Part shown: positions 54,293 to 61,981 of the stretch, one piece after another
Numbering within the stretch: position 1 is the stretch's first letter
Layout: the number at the start of each line of letters is the position of its first letter
Assembly (NCBI GenBank): GCA_963934795.1
Contig: CAWWAF010000004.1
Location: 11,936 to 75,935 of the forward strand
From: UBA8438 sp963934795
Lineage (GTDB): Bacteria; Acidobacteriota; Vicinamibacteria; Vicinamibacterales; UBA8438
Direction of reading: 5' to 3'
Length of the DNA: 64,000 nt
The notes under the pieces: generated by a model
The model's database searches: none
What the model saw: only the letters and a program-made list of their open reading frames with translations
What the model was told of the DNA's origin: nothing
Translations under genes and position numbers: made by a program

Positions 54293-56221
54293 ATGACGAT
54301 GCTCGATCGCATGCGTCAGCATAAAGGCTGGCTAAAGTGGAGCCTGGCGCTGGTCTGTCTCGCCTTCGTGTTTCTGTATGTCCCGTCCTTCGTGCAACAA
54401 GCACCAGAAGTGACCGGGGCTATGACCGATGTGCTCGCGCGGGTGGGCGACGAAGAGATTACGGTCGGCGAGTTCCGAAACATCTATCTGCAGCAGCTCC
54501 AGAGCTATCAGGCGCAATCGGGCGGCGAGATCACGTCAGAGATTTTGCAGTCGATGGGTATCGACCGCCAGTTGCTGCAACAGATGGTGGACGAATACGC
54601 AGCCTATGCGGAGGCGGAGCGCCTGGGCTTCGATGTGACCGACGCTGAAGTGCGCGAACGCATCGTCTCGTTGCCGGCGTTCCAGCAGAACGGACAGTTC
54701 GTGGGCGAAGCGGCGTACTCGCAATTGCTGCGCGCCCAACAGCCTCCCACCTCGCCGACGCAGTTCGAGGAGAACGTACGACGGGCGCTGACACTCGAGC
54801 GTCTGCAAGCGGCCGTCACCGACTGGATCACCATCAGCGACGACGACCTGCAGCAGGAATACACCAACCGCAACGAACAGATCCGTGTGAGCACCATTGC
54901 CCTCCGGGCCGACGACTTTCGCGAGGGTATCGAGGCCACGGACGAGGACGTCGCCGCCCTCTACGCGCAAGATGCCGAGGACTATCTCGTCCCGCAAAAG
55001 CGACGGCTGCGATTCGTGCTGATTGACGTGCCCGCCCTCAAGGCCGCGTTCGCTCCAATCGACGCCGACGTGCAGGCGTACTACGACAACAACCTCGATC
55101 GCTATACCGAGCCCACGACCCTTCGCGCCAGCCAGATTCTGCTGCGCACCGCCGGCCAAGACGTCGCCGAGGTGCAAGCACGAGCGGAAGCGATTGTGGC
55201 TGAGGCGCGCGGAGGGGCCGACTTCGCCGCGCTCGCCGCCGAGCACTCTGACGACGAGGCCACCAAGCTTGTCGGCGGTGACCTAGGGGAGATCGCCCCG
55301 GGTCAGTTCACCCCTGAATTCGAAGGCGCCGCCTTCGCGCTCGACCAGGGCGAGATCAGCGATCCCGTGACCAGCCTGGTCGGCATCCACATCATCACGG
55401 CAACCGAAAAAACGGGTGGCGTGTCGCAGACCCTGGACAGTGTCCGCGCGAGCATCGTGGATCTGCTGAAGCAGGAAAGTGCGGACTCTCGCGCGACTGC
55501 CCTGGCCGACGCGATGGCGTTGGAGATCGCGACCGCGGCTGACATGGACGCCGCCGCATCGCGACGTGGTCTCGAGCCGCAGGAAAGCGCATTTGCGGCT
55601 CCCGGCGAGCCGATTCTCGGGCTCGGCTTCTCATCGGAGGTCACGGCGCGCGCGTTTCAACTCGCCGAGGGCGAGGTCGATGGCCCCATTCAGACGCCAA
55701 CTGGCCCCGCGTTCGTCACGGTCACCGGTATTCAGGATCCGTATGTGCCACCGCTCGAAGAAATCGAGACGCGACTGCGCGACGACGTCATCCGCCGCAA
55801 GGCGTACCAGGCGGCGCAAGCACGGGCCGCCGAGATTGTCACGTTGCTGGCGCCCACGCCCGATGCCGAATTCGATGCGGCTGCGCAGGAGGCCGGGCTT
55901 GAAGTGAATACCAGCGAGCTACTCGCGCGCGGCACCGCGATTCCGGGTATCGGACTCAGCCCGGCGGTCGAGGCCAGCGCCTTCGCGCTTCCGGTCGGCG
56001 AGACGAGCGCGCCCATTCTCACCGGCAACAGCGCGGTGGTCCTGCGCGTGCTGGAACGCCAGGAAGCCTCAGACGCCGACTTCGCCGTGGCTCGCGAGAC
56101 CCTCCGCTCGCAGCTCACGGCCGAGCGGCAGAATCAGTTCTTCTCCGCCTACATGGAGAAGGCGAAGACTAAGCTGATCATCGATATCGACATGGCCGTG
56201 TTTGCGCAGGCGATCGTCTAG
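54293..56221 (+). CDS. Periplasmic peptidyl-prolyl isomerase foldase (PpiD/SurA-like)
   Basis: 642-residue inner-membrane-anchored foldase. A single N-terminal helix (SLALVCLAFVFLYVPSF, residues ~18-34) is followed by a SurA N-like helical region (VGEFRNIYLQQLQSYQ), a parvulin PPIC domain (~280-375, ASQILLRTAGQD to ISDPVTSLVGIHII) and a degenerate second parvulin-like C-terminal region. Assists outer-membrane protein folding. ATG 54293 has AGGAG about 10 nt upstream (54279-54283). PpiD-like topology is inferred from the single anchor. Converges on sppA. Confidence 0.88.
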   Translation: MTMLDRMRQHKGWLKWSLALVCLAFVFLYVPSFVQQAPEVTGAMTDVLARVGDEEITVGEFRNIYLQQLQSYQAQSGGEITSEILQSMGIDRQLLQQMVDEYAAYAEAERLGFDVTDAEVRERIVSLPAFQQNGQFVGEAAYSQLLRAQQPPTSPTQFEENVRRALTLERLQAAVTDWITISDDDLQQEYTNRNEQIRVSTIALRADDFREGIEATDEDVAALYAQDAEDYLVPQKRRLRFVLIDVPALKAAFAPIDADVQAYYDNNLDRYTEPTTLRASQILLRTAGQDVAEVQARAEAIVAEARGGADFAALAAEHSDDEATKLVGGDLGEIAPGQFTPEFEGAAFALDQGEISDPVTSLVGIHIITATEKTGGVSQTLDSVRASIVDLLKQESADSRATALADAMALEIATAADMDAAASRRGLEPQESAFAAPGEPILGLGFSSEVTARAFQLAEGEVDGPIQTPTGPAFVTVTGIQDPYVPPLEEIETRLRDDVIRRKAYQAAQARAAEIVTLLAPTPDAEFDAAAQEAGLEVNTSELLARGTAIPGIGLSPAVEASAFALPVGETSAPILTGNSAVVLRVLERQEASDADFAVARETLRSQLTAERQNQFFSAYMEKAKTKLIIDIDMAVFAQAIV

Positions 56222-56235
56222 CGAGAGGTTCTCGC
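56221..56235. terminator. Small hairpin between convergent genes
   Basis: Six-base-pair stem GCGAGA / TCTCGC with a 3-nt loop fills most of the 20-bp gap between the foldase stop and the sppA stop. It could act in both directions. It is short and lacks a U-run, so this is a weak call. Confidence 0.35.
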
Positions 56236-56241
56236 GAGGGA

Positions 56242-57981
56242 CTAGAACACGAACACGCTGGGCATCAGCGCGAGGGGCTCGCCGCTTCGAAACATGCGCA
56301 GCGGCGCAGAGACGGCCTCTAGCGCCTGCGGCGAGACCGGCAGCCACCCCAACCTGACGGCCGCCTGCGTCACCGTGAATCCCTCGTTCAACAGTTCGAA
56401 GAGACTCTTCGGACGCGGATAGACGATCAACTGGACCTCCTCCTCGGCGTCAATGCCCACGTGTTCCTTCGCCAAGGCGATGGCGCGGGGCAAGCCCCCA
56501 AGCTCGTCAACCAGACCACGTTCTTGCGCTTGTCGTCCGGTCCACACGCGCCCTTGCGCCAACTCGTGAATCGCATCGCGGGTGGTACCGCGTCCCTCAG
56601 CCGCTTTCACTAGAAACTGTTCGTAGATGGCGTCGATGTGTTGCTGCATCTTGGCCCGCTCCGCATCCGAGAACGGACGGACCGGCGAGTAAATCTCGGC
56701 GAACCGGCCCTGGCTCACCGGCTCGATATTGATCCCGAGCTTCTCGTAGACGCCCCCGGTCGTGACCTTCCCCGCCACCACCCCGATCGACCCGGTCAAG
56801 GTTGCCGGCTGCGCCACAATCGCGTCAGCGGCCATCGCAATGTAGTACCCGCCAGACGCGCCGAGGTCGGACATGGACGCGATCACCGGCTTCTCTTTCT
56901 TCGTCAGCATGACCTCGCGCCAGATGGCATCAGACGCCACGGCCGACCCGCCAGGGCTGTCGATACGTAGCACGATCGCCCGCACCGCGTCGTTGGACCG
57001 TGCGGCGCGTATGGCCGCCACCAACGTGTCAGACCCGAGTACCTCGCCCCCCGCCAGGCCCACCCCACCGCGGCCTGAGTTGATCGTGCCGACGGCGTAG
57101 ATCAGGGCAATGCCCCGGCCGCGATTGAGGCCAACCGACTCGAGCCCGATCTGTCGATAGTCACGATCGGTGATGACCCGCCAGTTCACTTCGTCAAACG
57201 GCGCCTGCTGCTTCACCTCGTCTGCGTAGACCAACGCGTCCACCAGGCCAGACTCCACCGCATCGGCCGGCAAGAACGGCCCTTCGTCGATCAGGCGCCG
57301 GACCTCGGCCGGCGTCTTGCCACGCCCCTCGGCGATACCGTCGATGATCTGCTCATAGAGGTCACGGTTCAGCGACTCCGCCATCTCGCGATGCGCCGGT
57401 GTCATCGTGGTTTCCGTGTAGACGTTCGCCGCCGTCTTGAAATCCCCTGAATTGAGCATGTCGGCATGGGCCCCGACCTTGTCGAGCGCGCCGCGGAAGA
57501 ACATCTCGTAGCTCGCCACGCCCACCAGGTCCAACGGGCTTCCCGGCATCAGGAACACTTTGTCGGCGGCCGAGGCCACGTAGTACTCCTGCGTCCCGCC
57601 GAACTCGAGGAACGCCACGATCGGCTTTCCGGACTTCCGGTAATCCAGCACCGCGTCGCGTATCTCCTGCGCCTTCCCCCACAGCGGCTGCGGCCCTGAG
57701 GGCAACAAAATCACACCGCGAATACGGGAATCGACCTTCGCCTTGCGCAGGCTATCGACGACCGACCGAATGGTCGGCACGTCGCCTGAGAACGAGGTCA
57801 GGAACGGATTTACCTGACGCTCCGAGAGCCCCCCCGGCAACCGCAGCGAGAGCACGGAATTGGACGTTACCGTCGGCGCCCGGGACACCATGAAATACAT
57901 CACGCCCAGACCGGTCATCGACGTGACCACCGCCAACAGCAAGAACACGACGATGAATCTGCCCCCGCGACTAGTACGCAC
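56242..57981 (-). CDS. sppA: Signal peptide peptidase SppA (long, 67K type)
   Basis: 579-residue inner-membrane serine/lysine peptidase that degrades cleaved signal peptides. An N-terminal anchor (FIVVFLLLAVVTSMTGLGVMY) precedes two crotonase-like halves; the catalytic Ser is in DLGASGGYYIAM (C-terminal half) and the catalytic Lys in GDFKTAANVYTE (N-terminal half), as in the double-domain E. coli-type enzyme. Length and both catalytic residues are normal. The promoter must lie in the ~230 bp before the tRNA gene. Confidence 0.93.
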   Translation of the reverse strand: MRTSRGGRFIVVFLLLAVVTSMTGLGVMYFMVSRAPTVTSNSVLSLRLPGGLSERQVNPFLTSFSGDVPTIRSVVDSLRKAKVDSRIRGVILLPSGPQPLWGKAQEIRDAVLDYRKSGKPIVAFLEFGGTQEYYVASAADKVFLMPGSPLDLVGVASYEMFFRGALDKVGAHADMLNSGDFKTAANVYTETTMTPAHREMAESLNRDLYEQIIDGIAEGRGKTPAEVRRLIDEGPFLPADAVESGLVDALVYADEVKQQAPFDEVNWRVITDRDYRQIGLESVGLNRGRGIALIYAVGTINSGRGGVGLAGGEVLGSDTLVAAIRAARSNDAVRAIVLRIDSPGGSAVASDAIWREVMLTKKEKPVIASMSDLGASGGYYIAMAADAIVAQPATLTGSIGVVAGKVTTGGVYEKLGINIEPVSQGRFAEIYSPVRPFSDAERAKMQQHIDAIYEQFLVKAAEGRGTTRDAIHELAQGRVWTGRQAQERGLVDELGGLPRAIALAKEHVGIDAEEEVQLIVYPRPKSLFELLNEGFTVTQAAVRLGWLPVSPQALEAVSAPLRMFRSGEPLALMPSVFVF

Positions 57982-58209
57982 GGCGCGCCTCCTCGTGTGC
58001 CGACCTCGTCGGCACCTAAACCACTCTGCAGTGGACCTTTAGCGACACGACACACGCCACCCCATGGCCGTGTCCGGGCCGCCTCGCGGCCACACCTGAG
58101 TATACGTGACCGGCCCCGCGCGGTTCGCGACGACCTCACCGCTGGCGCCGCCACAGCCTGGTTGGGTATACTTGCGCGTTCGGCCCACCCGCCGAACGCT
58201 CCCTCACTT

Positions 58210-58297
58210 GCGGAAGTGGCGGAATTGGCAGACGCGCAGGCCTCAGAAGCCTGTGAGACTTAGTCTCGTGGGGGTTCAAGTCCCCCCTTCCGCACCA
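58210..58297 (+). tRNA. tRNA-Leu (CAG)
   Basis: Complete 88-nt leucine tRNA including encoded CCA. Acceptor stem GCGGAAG / CTTCCGC, anticodon stem CAGGC / GCCTG with loop CTCAGAA (anticodon CAG at 58244-58246), long class II variable arm GAGAC-TTA-GTCTC, and T arm GGGGG-TTCAAGT-CCCCC. The 3' half from about 58241 is repeated twice downstream (59158-59190 partial and 59389-59446), which marks this gene as an integration target. Confidence 0.97.
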
Positions 58298-59157
58298 TTT
58301 CTCAGAGAAGCCAATGTTTCCGGGGCTCCGCTCGCCGTTTCCGGCGAAGTAGCTAACCGATAGCTAACGAACTCTCGCTCGGACCCTTTGGATTCAGCGC
58401 CCGACCGGGCTGGCAGAGCGCGCAGTCCAGCCACTGCTGGCAGGTCCTCCCTTCGGAACCGGGTCGAGTGCAGCCGCCCTCGGCGCATAACGGTACCGCG
58501 CCTAGCTCCTTGCCATCAGCGGGCCGAGCAGCACCTAAAAATAGGCGTGCCCGTGTCTTCGCGAACCCTGGGATGCGAGCGTGAGCTCGCCCCAGAGAGC
58601 GAGTCGGTGAAGTCGGGGTCCGTGAGGACTTCCCGGTACCACTCGCACCCGAGAGCGGCTCCTCGTAGAACAATCCCTGGATCGGCGGCACCGGGTCCGA
58701 TCCGTCCCCCCGAGAGGACATTTCGCGTTGTCGTGGACTTGCCACCGTGTCATCCCGGTCCCGGGTCTCGGAGAAAGTCGGGATGACGCGGCGCCCCACC
58801 CCACGACAGGCGGAAGAACGTGTGCGACCGCCGGTACGGCGACGACTCGGTCTTGACCGGACGTCCCGGCGGCGGGCCTTTCCACTCGCCGACCAGCACT
58901 TCAAGCAGGCGACGCCACCCGGGAGGGGGCGTACCCCACCCCCAGGGGGTTCGATCGCGCAAGTGGCCCTGTACGCGCGGACTCTGACCATGAAGGGCGT
59001 CCTGACGTAGCGCGCAGCATATCAAGATACACGGGGGCCAAGAACCTAGCACGGCGTTCCGCGGGTTCTGTCAGATTGATTCCGCGTGGCAGGCTGAACG
59101 GATGGGCCAGCGGCCATCCGGCTCTCGCGGATACTGCTTGCCGCCCGCGACGCCAAG

Positions 59158-59190
59158 CTCGTGGGGGGGCAAGGGCCCCCTTCCGAACCA
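59158..59190 (+). repeat. Degenerate copy of the tRNA-Leu T arm and 3' end
   Basis: Reads CTCGTGGGGGG, then a CAAG core, a run of C and CTTCCGAACCA, matching the T arm to CCA end of the tRNA at 58210-58297 with several changes. It is followed at once by a hairpin GCCCGT-AACG-ACGGGC. It lacks the 5' half and anticodon arm, so it is not a functional tRNA; an old attachment-site duplication is the likely origin. Confidence 0.65.
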
Positions 59191-59293
59191 TTACTTAGGC
59201 CCGTAACGACGGGCATCCATGGACATTTCGCCGGGATTTCGTTGTCGCACGCAAGGGCCCCTCGGAATCCCTCGTGTGCGACGAAGGTGCGAC
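59181..59293 (+). repeat. First copy of a diverged 113-bp block following the tRNA 3' relic
   Basis: Pairs with 59437-59549. The first 34 nt (CCGAACCA end plus TTAGGCCCGTAACGACGGGC) match at 32 positions; the last 20 nt (GTGTGCGACGAAGGTGCGAC here) match at 18; the middle is weakly similar. Spacing between the two conserved ends is the same (93 bp) in both copies, so this is a duplicated unit. Each ends in two GTGCGAC repeats 11 bp apart. Confidence 0.65.
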
Positions 59294-59388
59294 GGATTCC
59301 GTTCGAAGCGCCCGCTTGTGCTCATGCCTGATCACCATCGCGTCCGACGCGACCGCATCTGATCACTTCTGACCACCAGATTCCCGCG

Positions 59389-59446
59389 CCTCAGAAGCCT
59401 GTGAGACTTAGTCTCGTGGGGGCTCAAGTCCCCCCCTTCCGAACCA
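59389..59446 (+). repeat. 58-bp copy of the tRNA-Leu 3' half (attR-like)
   Basis: Begins 3 nt before the anticodon equivalent and runs to CCA. The first 34 nt are identical to 58241-58274; the rest differs by one T-to-C, one extra C and one C-to-A in the acceptor end. The extent (anticodon loop to 3' end) is the usual attachment-site segment used by tyrosine integrases. Together with the intact gene it brackets about 1.1 kb, too small for a complete element. Confidence 0.75.
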
Positions 59447-59549
59447 ACACTTAGGCCCGTAACGACGGGCGCTAATCGGTATCTTCGCCACGCTTTTGCT
59501 GTCATTCGCAGGGGCCGCCAGACGGCCCCGTGTGCGACGGATGTGCGAC
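59437..59549 (+). repeat. Second copy of the diverged 113-bp block
   Basis: Partner of 59181-59293, offset 256 bp. Carries the same hairpin (GCCCGT-AACG-ACGGGC) straight after the CCA-like end and ends in GTGTGCGACGGATGTGCGAC, again a pair of GTGCGAC repeats on an 11-bp period. Confidence 0.65.
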
Positions 59550-59599
59550 AGATCCTGGTTAGGTGCACCAGACTGGCCGCGTCGACGACGCCGGCTCGC

Positions 59600-59605
59600 T
59601 ATAAT
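59600..59605 (+). promoter_or_regulatory. Perfect -10 hexamer before a kinase relic
   Basis: TATAAT 15 bp before the ATG at 59620, which would give a very short leader of about 8 nt. No convincing -35 is visible at the right distance. It may now drive the Sel1 gene through the short kinase relic. Confidence 0.4.
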
Positions 59606-59619
59606 CGGCGTCACACCTC

Positions 59620-59769
59620 ATGGCTCTTGCTCCCGGCATCTCGATCGGAGACGACGATATCACCGCCCTCATCGGCGAGGGCGGCATGGGACAGGTCTGG
59701 CAGACCACCGACGCGCACCTCAACCGCCAGGTCGCACTGAAGGTTCTGCCCGACGCTTCGCCGATATGA
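59620..59769 (+). pseudogene. N-terminal fragment of a Ser/Thr protein kinase
   Basis: 49 codons: MALAPGISIGDDDITALIGE start, Gly-rich loop GEGGMGQVWQ and the VALKVLPD Lys motif, then TGA at 59767-59769. These are kinase subdomains I and II only; a full acidobacterial PknB-type kinase is 600-900 residues. The fragment ends abruptly 50 bp before the Sel1 gene. It is probably the left piece of a kinase gene broken by insertion or deletion. Confidence 0.75.
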
Positions 59770-59819
59770 GACCCTTCTCAAGTCCGATCTTGGGTCGCAC
59801 TAGCGACGGAGGGACTCGC

Positions 59820-61106
59820 ATGACAGCTCATCACGCGCGCGTCTTCGCTCTTGTGGTCGTCGCTGCGCTCGTTCACGGCGCGGTCCTCGATGCACAGCAA
59901 GACCTCAAAGAGCTACCTCTCGACGAGCTGCGGGTGCTGGCTGAGCAGGGCGACGCAGAGGCGCAGTTCAACTTCGGGATCATGCATGTCACCGGTCGGG
60001 GCGTGCCGCAGGACGATGTGGAAGCCGTGCGGTGGTATCGCCTCGCCGCTGAACAGGGCCACGCCGTCGCCCAGTTCAACCACGGGATCATGTATGTCAC
60101 CGGTCGGGGCGTGCCGCAGGACGATGCGGAGGCGGTGCGCTGGTATCGCCTGGCCGCTGACCAGGGGCTCGCCAGCGCACAGTTCAACCTCGGGCTCATG
60201 TATGCCTACGGCCGGGGCCAGGGTGAGCCGCAGGACTACGCGGAGGCCCTGCGCTGGTATCGCCTCGCCGCTGATCAGGGGCTTGCCGACGCGCAGGCCA
60301 GCCTCGGGAGCGCGTATTCCATCGGTCTGGGCGTGCGGAGGGACGACGCGGAGGCGGCGCGCTGGTATCGCCTCGCCGCTGATCAGGGCGATGCCAACGC
60401 GCAGGGCTACCTCGGGCGCATGTATGCCGCCGGTTGGGGCGTCCCGGAGGACGACGCGGAGGCGATGCGCTGGTATCGGCGTGCCGCCGATCAGGGCAAT
60501 GTCGGCGCGCAGCTGAACCTCGCGTTCATATATCACTACGGCTTCGGCGGCGTCCGGCAGGACGACGCGGAGGCGGTCCGCTGGTATCGACTCGCCGCCG
60601 AGCAGGGCCACCCCGGCGCGCAGTTCAACCTCGGGGACATCTATGACACCGGTCGGGGCGTCCCGCAGGACGATGCGGAGGCGATGCGCTGGTATCGACT
60701 GGCGGCGGACCAGGGTCTCGCCCACGCACAGTTCAACCTCGGGACCAGGTACGACTTTGGCGAGGGTGTACGGCCAGACCACAGCGAGGCGATGCGCTGG
60801 TATCAACTGGCGGCGGACCAGGGAAACGCCAGCGCGCAGTTCACTCTCGGGGACATGTACGCCTTAGGCGAGGGTGTCGCGCAGGACGATGCGGAGGCGA
60901 CGCGTTGGTATCGGCTGGCCGCGGACCAGGGCCACCCCAGCGCGCAGTACAGCCTCGGAGTCAGGTACGCCACCGGACGCGGTGTCCCGCAGGACGATGC
61001 GGAGGCGATGCGCTGGTATCGGCTGGCGGCGGACCAAGGGGACGCCAGCGCGCAGACCAAGATCACCGAGCCCCAGCGCCGTGCGACGCCGACGCCTGAG
61101 CCGTGA
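59820..61106 (+). CDS. Secreted Sel1-repeat protein
   Basis: 428 residues: a signal peptide (VFALVVVAALVHGAVLDA) then about ten Sel1-like repeats of 36 residues, each with the pattern A-E-A-x-R-W-Y-R-L-A-A-D-Q-G and AQFNLG-x-Y-GRGVPQDD. The helical solenoid would bind proteins in the periplasm or outside. GGAGG lies 9 nt before ATG 59820. At DNA level the repeats are near-identical 108-bp units, so the copy number may vary. Sits between kinase fragments; no other Sel1 genes are nearby. Confidence 0.88.
   Translation: MTAHHARVFALVVVAALVHGAVLDAQQDLKELPLDELRVLAEQGDAEAQFNFGIMHVTGRGVPQDDVEAVRWYRLAAEQGHAVAQFNHGIMYVTGRGVPQDDAEAVRWYRLAADQGLASAQFNLGLMYAYGRGQGEPQDYAEALRWYRLAADQGLADAQASLGSAYSIGLGVRRDDAEAARWYRLAADQGDANAQGYLGRMYAAGWGVPEDDAEAMRWYRRAADQGNVGAQLNLAFIYHYGFGGVRQDDAEAVRWYRLAAEQGHPGAQFNLGDIYDTGRGVPQDDAEAMRWYRLAADQGLAHAQFNLGTRYDFGEGVRPDHSEAMRWYQLAADQGNASAQFTLGDMYALGEGVAQDDAEATRWYRLAADQGHPSAQYSLGVRYATGRGVPQDDAEAMRWYRLAADQGDASAQTKITEPQRRATPTPEP
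59990..61075 (+). repeat. Tandem 108-bp repeats within the Sel1 gene
   Basis: About ten head-to-tail units with recurring blocks such as CGCTGGTATCG and CAGGACGATGCGGAGGC at 108-bp spacing (one or two units are longer by 3-6 bp). Recombination between units could change repeat number, and short-read assembly could collapse them. Confidence 0.8.
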
Positions 61107-61130
61107 GGCGACGGGTCAGGTCGGGCGGCA

Positions 61131-61275
61131 GGACCGTGATGGCCACCTGGTCGCCGACGACGGACGTTTCCTGATGATCCGGGACACGCGACCGAATGCG
61201 GACGACGTGTCTCGGCAGATTACCGTCGAGCTCGACTGGTTCCCCGAGCTCGAGGCTCAGATGACGGCCAACTGA
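61131..61275 (+). pseudogene. C-terminal tail of a kinase/TolB-propeller protein
   Basis: Open frame ending GRFLMIRDTRPN, then ITVELDWFPELEAQM and TGA at 61273-61275. This is the standard C-terminus of acidobacterial Ser/Thr kinases fused to a WD40/TolB-like propeller (RFLMI ... I-x-V-V-x-N/D-W-F-x-E-L). The rest of the propeller and kinase domain is missing. With the fragment at 59620 it may represent the two ends of one kinase gene, the middle replaced by the Sel1 gene. Confidence 0.7.
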
Positions 61276-61276
61276 C

Positions 61277-61981
61277 ATGCCCCTCGGCGCGGGCGGCATG
61301 GGCGAGGTCTACAAAGCCCGAGACACCCGCGACCGCACCGTCGCCATCAAGGTCCTCCCCGAGCACGTCGCCGCTGACCCCGACCTCAAGCAGCGGTTCG
61401 AGCGCGAGGCGAAGACCATCTCCAGCCTGAACCATCCGCACATCTGCACCCTGCATGACATCGGCAGCCAGGACGGCGTCGATTACCTCGTGATGGAGTA
61501 CCTCGAGGGGGAGACTGTCGGAGAGCGCATACAGCGGGAGGCGCTGTCACCCGGCGAGCTGGTGCAACATGGGCTCGCGCTGTTGGCAGCGCTGGAGGCG
61601 CTGCACGGTCACGGTCTCCTCCATCGAGACCTCAAACCGTCGAATCTGATCCTGACCGCGAATGGGCTCAAGGTGATCGACTTCGGGCTGACCCGCGCAC
61701 AGCCGACACACGGTGATGAGACGACGGAGACGGGTCTCGACCTGACGCAACCTGGAACGCTCGTGGGCACTCCCAGGTTCATGGCACCGGAGGTCCTACG
61801 GGGTCGACCGGGTTCCGCCGCGCAGAGCATAGAATCCACAGATGCCATAGTCGCCATAGCGATCGCGCACATGGAGGCAACCTGGCGAAGGGGCGCGAAG
61901 CAGATGTCGGCCGATGGGAGACCTCGGCGCACTTGTTCGCGTATGGCCGTGTGCGCGTCCGCCCTACTCGGTCGCTCCTAG
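61277..61981 (+). pseudogene. Second truncated Ser/Thr protein kinase domain
   Basis: Starts directly at the Gly-rich loop (GAGGMGEVYKARD) one base after the preceding TGA, so the usual ~15 N-terminal residues are missing. Kinase motifs VAIKVLPEH, catalytic LHRDLKPSNL, DFG in VIDFGLTRA and APE in MAPEVLRGR are present. After about 61805 the sequence stops resembling a kinase and runs in an unrelated frame to TAG 61981, overlapping the ankyrin gene. Lacks the C-lobe, so it is probably inactive. Confidence 0.75.

Larger units (their letters stand above)
58298..59599. other. Gene-free region downstream of tRNA-Leu with integration relics
   Basis: About 1.3 kb with no supported gene. It contains a pair of TAGCTAAC repeats 11 bp apart (58350-58357, 58361-58368), two degenerate copies of the tRNA 3' end (59158-59190, 59389-59446), and a duplicated downstream block. 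It looks like the collapsed remains of one or more integrative elements; no integrase ORF survives. Open frames on the - strand across the tRNA copies are translation artefacts of tRNA sequence. Confidence 0.6.

Noticed and set aside
58276..58488. Reverse-strand ORFs across the tRNA copies (70 and 68 residues)
   Set aside because: They read through tRNA sequence and give the familiar artefactual GLEPPRD- or RNGAEGG-type peptides.
58353..58991. 212-residue - strand frame downstream of tRNA-Leu
   Set aside because: Arg/Gly/Pro-rich, no domain, no ribosome binding site; likely chance in GC-rich DNA.
59389..59446. Second functional tRNA gene
   Set aside because: Lacks the 5' acceptor strand, D arm and half of the anticodon arm, and the acceptor end carries a mismatch.
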